From: Nocardia uniformis NBRC 13702
GTDB lineage: Bacteria > Actinomycetota > Actinomycetes > Mycobacteriales > Mycobacteriaceae
Reading direction: 5' to 3'
Assembly: GCF_001613345.1 (NCBI RefSeq)
Contig: NZ_BDCE01000087.1
Span: 1 to 64,000, forward strand
DNA: 64,000 nt
Each line of letters opens with the position of its first letter. Position 1 is the stretch's first letter. Below are positions 16,885-26,006 of this stretch, one piece after another. Made by a program: the position numbers and the translations under genes. The notes beneath the pieces were generated by a model, which was not told the DNA's origin, searched no databases, and was given only the letters and a program-made list of their open reading frames with translations.

Positions 16885-18261
16885 ATGGGACGTTTGTTCG
16901 GCACCGACGGAGTCCGCGGGCTCGCCAATGAGTCGCTGAGTCCGGAACTGGCGCTGCGGGTTTCGGCCGCCGCGGCGCAGGTTTTGAGCCGGGGGAAGAA
17001 GCGCGCGCTAGCGGTCGTGGGCCGCGATTCGCGCGCGAGTGGGGAAATGCTGGAGGCCGCGGTCACCGCTGGCCTGACTTCGGCTGGGGTGGACGTACTT
17101 TCGGTGGGCATACTGCCGACACCGGCGGTCGCCTACCTGACCGGCGTGTACGACGCATGCCTGGGGGTCATGATCTCGGCATCGCACAATCCCATGCCGG
17201 ACAATGGAATCAAGATCTTCACCGCGGGTGGGCACAAACTCGACGATGCCGTGGAGAACCGCATCGAGGCACTGGTCACCGAAGCGGCGTTCGTTCGCCC
17301 CACCGGTGCCGCCATCGGCCGGGTACTCGGGCAGTCCGGCTTGGGCGGCCATGTCTTCGACGCCCACGATCAGTACAGCCTGGAAGGTACCCACGAGCGC
17401 TATGTGGAGCACCTGGTGGAGGCCACCGGGCGCGACCTGAGCGGACTCACCGTGGTGGTGGACTGCGCCAATGGCGCGGCATCGCAGGTCGGCCCGGCCG
17501 CGTATCGGGAGGCGGGTGCGACCGTCATTCCGATTCACGCCGCTCCGGACGGCCTCAATATCAATGACCGTTGTGGTTCAACGCATCTGGACCAGATCCA
17601 GCGCGCGGTAGTCGAGCACGGCGCCGATCTCGGCCTCGCCCTCGACGGCGACGCCGACCGCTGCCTGGCTGTGGACGCCACCGGCGCGGTGGTGGACGGC
17701 GACGCCATTATGGCGGTGCTGGCGCTGGCCATGCGCGATGCGGGCGAGTTGGTCGAGAACACACTCGTCGCCACCGTCATGAGTAATCTCGGCCTGCACA
17801 TCGCGCTGCGCGCGGCGGGAATCACGGTGCTCACCACCGCGGTCGGCGATCGCTACGTCCTCGAGGAGTTGCGCCGCAGCAACTACAGCCTCGGCGGTGA
17901 ACAGTCCGGCCACATGATCTTCCCGCGTTTCGGCACCACCGGCGACGGCATCCTCACCGGCCTGAAACTCATGGCCCGCATGTCCGAAACCGGCCGCACC
18001 CTGGCCGATCTGGCCTCCGTTGTGCAGACGGTCCCGCAGGTGCTGGTGAACGTCCACGTCAGCGACAAGACCGCGGTCGCCGCGGCCCTCACCGTTCAGG
18101 ACGCGGTGGCCGAAGCCGAGCGGGTGCTCGGCGAAACCGGACGAGTTCTTTTGCGCCCCAGTGGAACTGAACAACTCGTCCGCGTCATGGTGGAGGCCAC
18201 CGACCTCGATCAGGCCCAGCGCCTGGCCGATGATCTGGCGAAGCTGGTCGCGGCGGTCTGA
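16885..18261 (+). CDS. glmM: Phosphoglucosamine mutase
   Basis: 458 residues. Converts glucosamine-6-phosphate to glucosamine-1-phosphate in cytoplasmic UDP-GlcNAc synthesis for peptidoglycan. The catalytic phosphoserine loop ISASHNP is present with Ser100. The metal loop LDGDADR and the phosphate-binding loop RPSGTEQLVRVM near the C-terminus are also intact. The start MGRLFGTDGVRG with AGGGGTGAGG upstream is the standard GlmM N-terminus. It lies downstream of rpsI. glmS, which supplies its substrate, is 7.7 kb further on the same strand. Confidence 0.97.
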   Translation: MGRLFGTDGVRGLANESLSPELALRVSAAAAQVLSRGKKRALAVVGRDSRASGEMLEAAVTAGLTSAGVDVLSVGILPTPAVAYLTGVYDACLGVMISASHNPMPDNGIKIFTAGGHKLDDAVENRIEALVTEAAFVRPTGAAIGRVLGQSGLGGHVFDAHDQYSLEGTHERYVEHLVEATGRDLSGLTVVVDCANGAASQVGPAAYREAGATVIPIHAAPDGLNINDRCGSTHLDQIQRAVVEHGADLGLALDGDADRCLAVDATGAVVDGDAIMAVLALAMRDAGELVENTLVATVMSNLGLHIALRAAGITVLTTAVGDRYVLEELRRSNYSLGGEQSGHMIFPRFGTTGDGILTGLKLMARMSETGRTLADLASVVQTVPQVLVNVHVSDKTAVAAALTVQDAVAEAERVLGETGRVLLRPSGTEQLVRVMVEATDLDQAQRLADDLAKLVAAV

Positions 18262-18341
18262 GCCGTCCGAACCACCCGTTCGGCTTCACCGGCACTGTCA
18301 TCCGAGCGTGGTTACTGCCATTGCCGTCTGCCACCCCTTCT

Positions 18342-18947
18342 TTACGGCTTGCCGGATCTAGACGGAGTTCCTGCCCGCCAAGTCTTTCCGATCTCTCGGA
18401 ACAGATGCGGGTATACCAGCAGGTATCGCAGGGGTGAGATCGCGCGCATGTAGAGCTTGCCGAAGAGGCCGTTCGGCTTCACCAGCGCTGTCATCTGCGC
18501 GTGGTAGCCACCGTTGTCGTCTTCGACCCAACCCATATGCATCAGGGCGTGCACGGTGCTGTTGGCGAACTCTGCCAGCCATTCGTCGGGGGTCTGGAAG
18601 ACCGAGGTGAATGGTGTCCCCTGTACATCCGGCCCGCGAACGGCGCGCAGGTCTGCCGGCAGTCGTTCGAGTAGTGAGGGCACTCGGCGGCCGACGGCCT
18701 TTTCGGGCTTGTCCCAGCCCAGCAGTGCCCCGAGCTTCCACCGGAGTGTCCAGAGGGTACCGACAATGACATTCGACGAAATGCTCATGGCCTCGCCATC
18801 ACCATCGGTCATCTGAGCGACCAGGCGGTCGAGGTCGTCCGGGCCGCCGGGCGTGGGGAGCACCCATACGTCCTCGATGAGGAAGTCCTGGGTGATCTCG
18901 TGCGCTCGCCAGGGGCGCTCGGTGAATTCGGTATTCGGGATCCTCAT
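18342..18947 (-). CDS. DUF2867-type conserved protein
   Basis: 201 residues. The middle segment (LWTLRWKLGALLGWD, then VFQTPDEWLAEFANSTVHALMHMGW and PLRYLLVYPHLFREIGKTW) matches my recollection of the DUF2867 family, often seen fused to or near NAD(P)-binding or SRPBCC proteins. No catalytic residues are known for the family. It is divergent from the AraC-type regulator with a 50-bp gap, an arrangement typical of a regulator and its target. No signal peptide. Confidence 0.72.
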   Translation of the reverse strand: MRIPNTEFTERPWRAHEITQDFLIEDVWVLPTPGGPDDLDRLVAQMTDGDGEAMSISSNVIVGTLWTLRWKLGALLGWDKPEKAVGRRVPSLLERLPADLRAVRGPDVQGTPFTSVFQTPDEWLAEFANSTVHALMHMGWVEDDNGGYHAQMTALVKPNGLFGKLYMRAISPLRYLLVYPHLFREIGKTWRAGTPSRSGKP

Positions 18948-18997
18948 GTGTCGAACTCCATCCGAATCGTCAACGGTTGTGATGGGACCATGGGTTG

Positions 18998-19759
18998 ATG
19001 ATCGGGCAGCCGCGATACTGGCGTCTTGAACGAAACGGCAATGCCGTCTTCGCGGCGGTCGGCGACGAGTTCACCTGCTACGCGGAGGTTTCCGGGCCGC
19101 CGGGACCGGGAGCCCGGAGCCCGACCTGGCAGCTCACGCTCTCGTGGGATGGGCTGGTGGTGGTCACCGACGAGCAGGGGCGGGAGACGGCCGGGCCGGG
19201 AGTGCTGGTGTCGCCCGGACTGTGGCACACCATGCGACATCCGGCCGGGGTGACCTCGGTGTGGATCGATCCGCACCGGCTCACGCTGCCACGCGGGATT
19301 CATGCCCTGGACCAGGCGCATGTCCGGCGCCTGCTCGCCGACCTCGAGGACGAGTTCGATCCTGATCGACTGCGGCGGACCGTGCACCGGGCGCTGGGCG
19401 ATCCGCCCGTCGTGGATCCGCGGCTGACGCGGGCGCTCGCCATGCTGGGCGGCGGTGCGGACCTCGCAGAGTTGGCTGACGGTGTCGGATTATCCGCGCG
19501 GCGACTGCGGCAACTCTCCGCGTCGATGGTGGGCTGCTCGCTCACCAAGCTGCGTCGCTGGCATCGAGTACGCGAGGCGGGCCTACTGTTGCCATTCCTC
19601 CCGACCGCCGAAGTCGCGGTGCGCACCGGATTCGCGGATCAGGCGCACCTGATCCGCAGCATGGCGGAGTTGACCGGACGGACACCCGGCTCGGCTCTCG
19701 CCGTGGCGGGCATCCGGCCACTGTCGGATGGGTTGTCGGCGGCTACTGCGCCTCGGTGA
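18998..19759 (+). CDS. AraC family transcriptional regulator
   Basis: 253 residues. An N-terminal cupin-like sensing half (about 1-120) is followed by a C-terminal double helix-turn-helix (about 155-235) with typical AraC spacing: LADGVGLSARRLRQL for HTH1 and AVRTGFADQAHLIRSMAELTG for HTH2. The start codon ATG at 18998 follows a TTG. It is transcribed divergently from the DUF2867 gene and likely controls it and/or itself from the shared 50-bp gap. Its 3' end overlaps the convergent ABC-F gene by 17 bp. Ligand unknown. Confidence 0.85.
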   Translation: MIGQPRYWRLERNGNAVFAAVGDEFTCYAEVSGPPGPGARSPTWQLTLSWDGLVVVTDEQGRETAGPGVLVSPGLWHTMRHPAGVTSVWIDPHRLTLPRGIHALDQAHVRRLLADLEDEFDPDRLRRTVHRALGDPPVVDPRLTRALAMLGGGADLAELADGVGLSARRLRQLSASMVGCSLTKLRRWHRVREAGLLLPFLPTAEVAVRTGFADQAHLIRSMAELTGRTPGSALAVAGIRPLSDGLSAATAPR

Positions 19760-21386
19760 GTTTTCCGGCGTCCAGGTGCCAGCGGCGGGTTGCTCGCACA
19801 TTGTCGAGCATGCGGCGGTCGTGGGTGACCAGCAGCAGTGTGCCCTCGAAGGATTCGAGGGCCTGCTCCAGCTGTTCGATGGCGGGCAGGTCGAGGTGGT
19901 TGGTGGGCTCGTCGAGGACGAGCAGGTTTACGCCGCGGGCCTGCAGGAGGGCCAGGGCGGCGCGGGTGCGTTCGCCGGGGGAGAGGGTGTCGTTGGGGCG
20001 CATTACATGTGGGCCGCGCAGGCCGAATTTGGCGAGTAGGGTGCGGACCTCGGCCTCGGGCCATTCGGGGATTTCGGCGCTGAAAGTGTCTGCCAGGGTG
20101 GCGGTTCCGCGGAACAGGCCGCGGGCCTGATCGACCTCGCCGATGGCGACGCCGGAGCCGAGACTGGCGGATCCACTGTCGGGACGCGTCTTTCCGAGCA
20201 AGAGCGACAGCAGGGTGGATTTGCCCGCGCCATTGACTCCGGTCAGGACGATGCGATCGCCGTAGTCCACCTGGACGGTCACCGGGCTGAGGATGAATTC
20301 GCCGCGTGCCACCGTCGCATTCGACAGCGTCGCCACTACCGAGCCGCTCCGGGGCGCGGCGGCGATCTCCATGCGCAGCTCCCACTCCTTGCGCGGTTCC
20401 TCCACCGCGTCCAGGCGTTCGATGCGCTTGATCGTCTGCTTCACCTTCGACGCCTGCTTCTCGGTGGATTCCGCGCGCGTTTTGCGGCCCATCTTGTCCG
20501 AGTCGTTCTTGCCCTTGCGGCGGGCATTGCGCACACCGTGTTCCATCCAGTTGCGCTGCATGACCGCGCGGGCCTCCAACCCGGCCTTGGTATCGGCGTA
20601 GTCCTCGAACGCCTCGCGCACATGCCGTCGGGCGATCTCGCGTTCCTCCAGATAGGACTCGTAGCCGCCGTCGTAGATCCCGACCTGCTGCTGGGCCAGA
20701 TCCAGTTCGACAATGCGGTTCACGGTGCGCGCCAAGAACTCTCGATCGTGGCTGATCACCACGAGCGGCACCCGGATGCCATTGACGAACTGCTCGAGCC
20801 GCTCCAGGCCGTCCAGGTCGAGATCGTTGGTGGGTTCGTCCAGCAGCAGAATGTCGAAGCGTGACAACAACACCGACGCCAATCCGGCCCGCGCCGCCTG
20901 CCCGCCGGACAGGACTGTCATGGGGGTGTCCAGGCCGTGCGGCAGGCTCGCGAGGAGACCGAGATCCGCCGCCACCTCAGCGGCCCGCTGCTCCAGATCC
21001 GCGCCGCCGAGGGCGAGCCAATGTTCCAGTGCCGGGGAGTAGTCGTCCTCGCCACCGTCGCCCAGGCGCTCCGCCGCCGCATCCATCCGCTGTTGTGCCG
21101 CCGCGACTTCGGTGCGGCGCGCCAGGAATTCCATGACGGACTCCCCGGCAATGCGCTCCGGCTCCTGCGCGAGGTAGCCGACGGTCGCATCGGGCGGGCT
21201 GAGGGTGATCGTGCCCGCGGTCGCGCGCCGGTCGGCGAGCATGCGCAGCAGGGTCGATTTTCCAGCGCCGTTGACGCCGACCAGACCGATCACATCGCCG
21301 GGCGCGAGCACCAGATCGAGGTTCTCGAACAGGGTTCGTTCACCATGTCCGGCCGATAGCCCGCGGGCGTGCAGAGTTGCGCTCAC
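19743..21386 (-). CDS. ABC-F family ATPase (translation factor or antibiotic-resistance type)
   Basis: 547 residues with two tandem ABC ATPase domains and no membrane segments, the ABC-F layout. Domain 1 has GVNGAGKST, LSGGQAARAG and LLLDEPTNDLD. Domain 2 has GVNGAGKST, LSPGERTRAAL and LVLDEPTNHLD. A charged, Lys/Arg-rich inter-domain linker (about 245-330) corresponds to the P-site tRNA-interaction motif. ABC-F proteins act on the ribosome, some displacing macrolide-, lincosamide- or pleuromutilin-type antibiotics. Subfamily, and therefore resistance, cannot be assigned by eye. Starts with GTG. Confidence 0.92.
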   Translation of the reverse strand: MSATLHARGLSAGHGERTLFENLDLVLAPGDVIGLVGVNGAGKSTLLRMLADRRATAGTITLSPPDATVGYLAQEPERIAGESVMEFLARRTEVAAAQQRMDAAAERLGDGGEDDYSPALEHWLALGGADLEQRAAEVAADLGLLASLPHGLDTPMTVLSGGQAARAGLASVLLSRFDILLLDEPTNDLDLDGLERLEQFVNGIRVPLVVISHDREFLARTVNRIVELDLAQQQVGIYDGGYESYLEEREIARRHVREAFEDYADTKAGLEARAVMQRNWMEHGVRNARRKGKNDSDKMGRKTRAESTEKQASKVKQTIKRIERLDAVEEPRKEWELRMEIAAAPRSGSVVATLSNATVARGEFILSPVTVQVDYGDRIVLTGVNGAGKSTLLSLLLGKTRPDSGSASLGSGVAIGEVDQARGLFRGTATLADTFSAEIPEWPEAEVRTLLAKFGLRGPHVMRPNDTLSPGERTRAALALLQARGVNLLVLDEPTNHLDLPAIEQLEQALESFEGTLLLVTHDRRMLDNVRATRRWHLDAGKLTEAQ

Positions 21387-21502
21387 TGCATGCAGTCTGC
21401 CCTGTTCAGGGTTGGACCCTGAGTCGGGGTCCAGGGAAAGTCAGGGTCGGAATCGGGCATTGGACGGATGCGCGGCGCGCTCGTGGTGAGGACAGTGGAG
21501 GT

Positions 21503-21724
21503 ATGACAACACCGACCCCCACGCGCCGCCTCTACCGCTCCAACAGCAACAAGTGGATTGCCGGAGTCTGCGGCGGCATAGCCGAGTACTTCGGCTGGAG
21601 CGCCAACGTCGTTCGACTGCTGTTCGTGCTGTCCTGTCTGCTGCCCGGACCGCAGTTCGTTATCTATCTGGTGCTCTGGCTGGTTATTCCGAAGAACAAG
21701 ACACCGAACGTCGCTCAGTGGTAG
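21503..21724 (+). CDS. Small PspC domain membrane protein
   Basis: 73 residues, essentially one PspC domain: RRLYRSNSNKWIAGVCGGIAEYFG, then a hydrophobic helix ending VLWLVIP. PspC domains sit in the inner membrane and take part in envelope-stress responses. A GGAGG ribosome-binding site precedes the ATG. Related PspC domains occur in this window in the large protein at 53076-54872 and the kinase at 61640-62980. It stands alone between the ABC-F gene (divergent) and the EF-hand-like gene. Confidence 0.88.
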   Translation: MTTPTPTRRLYRSNSNKWIAGVCGGIAEYFGWSANVVRLLFVLSCLLPGPQFVIYLVLWLVIPKNKTPNVAQW

Positions 21725-21857
21725 CCGGATACGGCTCGCGGGCGGCCACGCCGAAGTTATCCACACGCCGCGAGTCATCCACAACTCGACGGTAAGGGCC
21801 CACGCGTCGCCTCCGCTGGTGCGAGGATGGTAGCTACGTCGCTGCGGAGGAGAGCAC

Positions 21858-22166
21858 ATGGTCACATCTGGTGACTTGCCCGGCCTGGATCTGCCCAATC
21901 TCGACACGCACTCGGAACTGGGTGCCCTGGGCGCGGTGGAGCTAGGCCATCCCGTCCAAGATATCGACGGCGATGGTCGGCTGGATACTGTGACCACCAA
22001 TGGCGATCGCGCCATGCATGTGTGGACCGATCTCGACCACGACGGGTACGCCGACCATGTCACGCTTGTGGACCAGGGTGGGGACTACGCGGCCTGGGAA
22101 TTCCGGCACCATTCGGACGGGACCACGGAGTGGGTACGCACGGATGCGGGCCGCCTCGGGAGTTGA
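21858..22166 (+). CDS. Small acidic protein with two EF-hand-like calcium loops
   Basis: 102 residues. Two loops, DIDGDGRLD and DLDHDGYAD, match the DxDxDG pattern of EF-hand or dockerin-type calcium sites and are spaced about 22 residues apart. There is no signal peptide. I think it belongs to the actinobacterial DUF6802-type family, but am not sure. A GGAGGAGA ribosome-binding site precedes the ATG. It is closely followed on the same strand by the WXG-like and proline-rich genes, suggesting a shared export context. Function unknown. Confidence 0.75.
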   Translation: MVTSGDLPGLDLPNLDTHSELGALGAVELGHPVQDIDGDGRLDTVTTNGDRAMHVWTDLDHDGYADHVTLVDQGGDYAAWEFRHHSDGTTEWVRTDAGRLGS

Positions 22167-22195
22167 TCAGCTCGCATTCGGATGATGGGGGACCG

Positions 22196-22510
22196 ATGGG
22201 TGGCGGGCCGGATGGGTTCGCGGTCGATATCGACGCGCTGCGGCTTGCGGCTGGGACACTGCGGGATTCCGCGGAATCCCTGCGGCAGCAGGCGCTGCGC
22301 GTCGATGACCACAGGTTCGGCGTCGGTAATGACGAGGCCGGACGCAACTATTCGATTCCGGGGATGACCGTGCACCGTGGCTTCGAACGCCTGGCGGGCT
22401 GGCTACGGGACTGGGGTTCATCCAGTGCGGTCACCGCCGCCGGGTTGGATACCGCCGCCGCCGAGTACGTGCGCAACGATCGAGAACGGGCGGGGCGAAC
22501 CGGCGGGTAG
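22196..22510 (+). CDS. WXG100-like / type VII-associated small protein (Rv3440c-like by position)
   Basis: 104 residues, predicted helical. It has a first helix with DALRLAAGTLRDSAESLRQQA, then WLRDWG and a second helix ending in AAEYVRNDRERAGRTGG; EYVRND resembles an imperfect YxxxD tail. Size, fold pattern and position between glmM and glmS match what I recall of Rv3440c (about 103 residues). The start ATG follows GGGGGACCG. The next gene begins 24 bp later and is probably co-expressed. Likely an Esx/EspC-like exported protein or chaperone; not proven. Confidence 0.72.
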   Translation: MGGGPDGFAVDIDALRLAAGTLRDSAESLRQQALRVDDHRFGVGNDEAGRNYSIPGMTVHRGFERLAGWLRDWGSSSAVTAAGLDTAAAEYVRNDRERAGRTGG

Positions 22511-22533
22511 ACGCGAAAACAGCTGGGGGGACT

Positions 22534-24567
22534 GTGACTTTCGATAGCAGTGGGAAGTCGATAGACGACATCCTGGACTACGGCGCGCCCGGCCTGGGGT
22601 ACTGGGAGTACTTCCTGCCGCTGTACGAGCAGGCTTTCGGGCCGCTGCCCGGCGTCGTACTCGCCGAATTGCAGGCGCGGTACGACGAACAGCGCGGTAT
22701 GGATCTCGGCAAGCTCGAAGCCGCGCGAAAAGAGTTGGCCGAGGCGCTTTCCGGAGCCGAACAGCAGTGGTCGGCCCAGCGGTCCGTCGCCCACCGGTTG
22801 CCGGTCATCTGGTCCGGTCGCGGTGGAACGGCGGCCCTCGACCTGGTGGACGGGCAGGTGCGCCGAGCCCGCGACGATCTGGACGCCGCGCACTCGGTGG
22901 TCACCGCGATCGACGCGGTGATCGAACCACTGCGGCAGGCCGTATTCACCAAGGCCGAACGCACCATCGGCCTGCTCGAACAGAATGCGGATGGTGAACC
23001 GGAACTCGCGCTCGGCGGCAAGTCGCCCGCGGAAATCGAAGCCCTGGTGTCCGAACCCGACGATGCCGGAAGGCACTGGCTCCGAGAGACGTTCAAATCG
23101 GATGTCGAGCACAAACTGGATGGTTTCGCCACAATCTGCACGGCTACCGACCAATTCGTCGCGGACCAATATCAGGTCGTCACCACGGCCCTGAGTCGTC
23201 TACTGGATGCTCCGTACCCGCGCCCGGACGGGCCCTTCGAGGTACCTGTCGGAGTGCAGCCCCGGCCGTTGTCCGAATTCGATATACCCTCGAGCGGGCC
23301 GACTTCTACCGGACCCGGTCCGGACGTACCGGCTACCGCGCCAGCCGCGACGACGGGCTCACCTCCGGCGGCCGGGCCGACCGTATCCAACGGGCCCACT
23401 GCGGCGAGCGGCCCGACCATGCAGCTCGGGGCGGCTCCCTCCAGTGATGGGCAGACGGCACCTGCCGCGTCGATTGGACCGGGTGCCTCGACTACGCAGG
23501 ATGTCCCCACTCGATCCGGTGGTCGCTCCGTCCGCTCCGATCCGTCACCGGGCTCCGGCGAACCAGTCGAATCGGACCTCGCCGTCCCAGCTGACAGAAC
23601 TTCCGAATCGTCCACAGCTTCTACGTCATTGGACTCGCTCCTGGAAGGTATCGGCAGTTCGCTCACCCAGCTCCTCGCCCACTTGTCGACGGGAGTCCAG
23701 GCGGGTATCGACACGGTCCTCGGCACCCTGCAAGACCTCACCGAATCCGAGCAGCTCCAGAATCCGGCCACCGAACCGGACCGGAACCCGGGGTCCGATC
23801 AACCGCTCACCTCGACGCTCTTCGGTGAGAAGGTCGAATTCGACCTGGCCGGAAAGCATCTCACCCTCGAACCCGGCCCCCACGGCGAACTGCGACTCGT
23901 CATTACCGAACCCACCGGTGAATCCCAGTCCTTCACAGTGAAACTCGACGAACACGGCATCCCGACGATTTCCGCCGACGGTCAACCACCAACCGACACC
24001 CAACCGGACGAGCAGTCCTCGGGTATGTCGCCGCCATCGCCTGAGGGTGATGCCCGGCCGCCGTCCCCGCGAGGTGATGCGCCGCTGTCCTACGAAGGTG
24101 CCGCCCCATCGCCCCCGGCAGGCAATGAGCAGCCATCGTCGAATCCCGAAGGAATGCCGGGTAATCCGGCCCAGCCGTCCGAGACCGCAGACCTGCCGCC
24201 CGACTGCCCGCCCGTACCGCCAGCCTGTCCGGTGCCACCGCAGGAAGGACCGCCAGCACCACCCGACTGCGCAGGACCGCACCCGGAAGCACCGGGCACC
24301 CCGCCAGTCGAACCGGGGGTGACTCCGGAAGACCCCGGCGCGCCCGGGGAGAACCCGGGCACTACACCCGATGGTCCCGGTGCGGTTCCCGACGGTTCCG
24401 GTGTGCGGCCCGACGGCGCAGCTCTGCCGCCTGATGATTCGGCCCCGCTGCCCGGCTACCCGGGCGTCGCGCCCCTCGGCGACGGTTCACTGCCCGATCC
24501 CCCTGGCGTAAGTGGTGTTCCGGTGCCACCGATACCACCACTCGCGGATGACGGCGCGATGCCGTAG
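22534..24567 (+). CDS. Large Pro-rich protein with WXG-like N-terminal domain (Rv3439c-like by position)
   Basis: 677 residues. The N-terminal ~230 are helical. WSGRGG near residue 88 looks like a W-x-G turn between long helices, as in WXG100/LXG-type secreted proteins. Residues about 240-360 are Ser/Pro/Thr-rich. A short beta-rich segment follows (about 425-475: FGEKVEFDLAGKHLTLEPG). The final ~200 residues are extremely Pro/Gly/Glu-rich with a Cys cluster (PPDCPPVPPACPVPP, then PPDCAGP). No signal peptide or membrane helix, which suggests type VII export if it is exported. It matches the Ala/Pro-rich Rv3439c position. Function unknown. Confidence 0.78.
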   Translation: MTFDSSGKSIDDILDYGAPGLGYWEYFLPLYEQAFGPLPGVVLAELQARYDEQRGMDLGKLEAARKELAEALSGAEQQWSAQRSVAHRLPVIWSGRGGTAALDLVDGQVRRARDDLDAAHSVVTAIDAVIEPLRQAVFTKAERTIGLLEQNADGEPELALGGKSPAEIEALVSEPDDAGRHWLRETFKSDVEHKLDGFATICTATDQFVADQYQVVTTALSRLLDAPYPRPDGPFEVPVGVQPRPLSEFDIPSSGPTSTGPGPDVPATAPAATTGSPPAAGPTVSNGPTAASGPTMQLGAAPSSDGQTAPAASIGPGASTTQDVPTRSGGRSVRSDPSPGSGEPVESDLAVPADRTSESSTASTSLDSLLEGIGSSLTQLLAHLSTGVQAGIDTVLGTLQDLTESEQLQNPATEPDRNPGSDQPLTSTLFGEKVEFDLAGKHLTLEPGPHGELRLVITEPTGESQSFTVKLDEHGIPTISADGQPPTDTQPDEQSSGMSPPSPEGDARPPSPRGDAPLSYEGAAPSPPAGNEQPSSNPEGMPGNPAQPSETADLPPDCPPVPPACPVPPQEGPPAPPDCAGPHPEAPGTPPVEPGVTPEDPGAPGENPGTTPDGPGAVPDGSGVRPDGAALPPDDSAPLPGYPGVAPLGDGSLPDPPGVSGVPVPPIPPLADDGAMP

Positions 24568-24874
24568 CCGTTCGATCATCGGCCGCGGCCCGCCACCCGA
24601 GGGCCCGTGCATGACACCCGCCCTTCCAGGCGCGGACCAGATGGTTTCGGCCGTGGACCAGGGCGAAAGCGTCACCATCGGCATATCGCTGGTACTCCGT
24701 GTACATATCGCCCACGCGGCTGCGGAGTGCTGGGATCCGGTGCGTCTCATGCGGATCCGGCCTTCGCGAAGAGGTCGTGTGTCGGCGACCGGTGCAACAG
24801 GCGCGCGAGGACTACCTTCGTGCGAAATTCGTGCAATGCGGAACGTGTGTGAAACGTCAGCGTGCGTGGGCTGG
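24568..24874. other. Convergent gap, no gene recognised
   Basis: 307 bp between the Pro-rich protein gene (rightward) and the hydrolase-fold gene (leftward). Several open frames cross it, but none has a ribosome-binding site, plausible composition or recognisable product. No clear terminator stem was seen. Confidence 0.5.
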
Positions 24875-25744
24875 CTACTTGCGGAGCGCCTGCACCAGTT
24901 GGAGGATGGGGAGCTTTTGGGGCGGCTCGGCCTCGTGCTCTTCGTCTACCGCTTCGGGGTCCACGATTTCGCTGTGCGGGAGTAGAGCTTCCGGGTCGGC
25001 GAAGGGCTTGTAGGTCTTGTCGCCGAGGACGGTGTAGTTGAGGAAGCCGGTGAGCAGGGCTCGGGTGAGGCGTTCGGTTCGGGGTTCGTATTTGCCCGCA
25101 CCGAGGGCGGACAGGGCGCGGCGACCTTCGACCAAACCGTTGGGGGAGGCCTTTTCCACCGAGCGCAGGATGGCGGGGCCGCCCCAGGCGGCGGCGAGCG
25201 GGATGGCATTCGAACTGACCGAATCGATATCGGAGCTGCCCGCGAGGATCAGCGCGGGCGCTTCGATACCGGGGGCGAGGGATTCGGCCGACGGGGCGGT
25301 GGGGGCGGGGAAGAGCGCGGCGACGGCGGCCACCTCGCGCTGGGAGGCGGCAATGACGGCCGCGCCCGCACCCATGGCGTGCCCGGCCAGGGCCAAACGG
25401 TCGGGATGCACGCTGATATCGCCGGTGCCCAATCGCACGCCGGCGCAGATATCGAGGGTGGTGAGCAAATCATTGGCCAGGTTCAGGTGCGAGGGAATCG
25501 GGCCGCGTTCGGTATCGGGCGCGGCCGCGACATATCCCCAGGACGCCAGATGTTCCAGGAGGCGGCGATAGTTCCCGGCCCCGGTCAACCACCCGTGCCC
25601 GAAGGCGACAGCGGGCAGATTGCGGCCTTTGGCCGGGGTGTACACCACGCCGGGCTGCCCGGCGATGCCGAGATTCCCACGCAGCACTTGATGCGGACCC
25701 CGGGTGGTCAGGGTGCTCAGAAGCGATTTCACAGACGCCGACAC
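24875..25744 (-). CDS. Alpha/beta-hydrolase fold protein lacking the catalytic Ser and probably His (Rv3438-like by position)
   Basis: About 289 residues. The fold signature is clear: FGHGW oxyanion-type segment, WGYVAAAPDTERG, and a nucleophile elbow region LALAGHAMGAG. The elbow reads G-H-A-M-G, so the expected serine is alanine. The acid is plausible (GSSDIDS), but where related dienelactone-hydrolase/cutinase-like proteins have the catalytic His, the sequence reads ASPNGL. The last ~30 residues are acidic and disordered. The start is unclear: GTG at 25744 or TTG at 25786, neither with a good ribosome-binding site. Probably a non-catalytic binding or structural protein. Confidence 0.78.
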   Translation of the reverse strand: MSASVKSLLSTLTTRGPHQVLRGNLGIAGQPGVVYTPAKGRNLPAVAFGHGWLTGAGNYRRLLEHLASWGYVAAAPDTERGPIPSHLNLANDLLTTLDICAGVRLGTGDISVHPDRLALAGHAMGAGAAVIAASQREVAAVAALFPAPTAPSAESLAPGIEAPALILAGSSDIDSVSSNAIPLAAAWGGPAILRSVEKASPNGLVEGRRALSALGAGKYEPRTERLTRALLTGFLNYTVLGDKTYKPFADPEALLPHSEIVDPEAVDEEHEAEPPQKLPILQLVQALRK

Positions 25745-26006
25745 GATGATGAACTTACAGCCTGTCGAGTAATCCTGGTTTGACAAGGATATTCGGCGGC
25801 ACCCTTCTCGGGCGTTCCCTACTCACACCGAGACCGGGCGCGTCGGGATCCCCGTGGCTTCCGGGGTGGTTTCACCGCGGCCAGTCGGCGAGATTGGTCG
25901 CCGCATTGAGGTCGCGATCCGCCGTCGGCGCAGGTTTGTCCGGTTTGTCGCGAGCGGTGAGCCGTCGGGTTCGTGGCGTGAAACAGCCCCAGTACGCTGG
26001 AGACCC

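Noticed and set aside
24568..24874. Small leftward and rightward frames in the gap before the hydrolase-fold gene
   Set aside because: No starts with ribosome-binding sites and no homology by eye.
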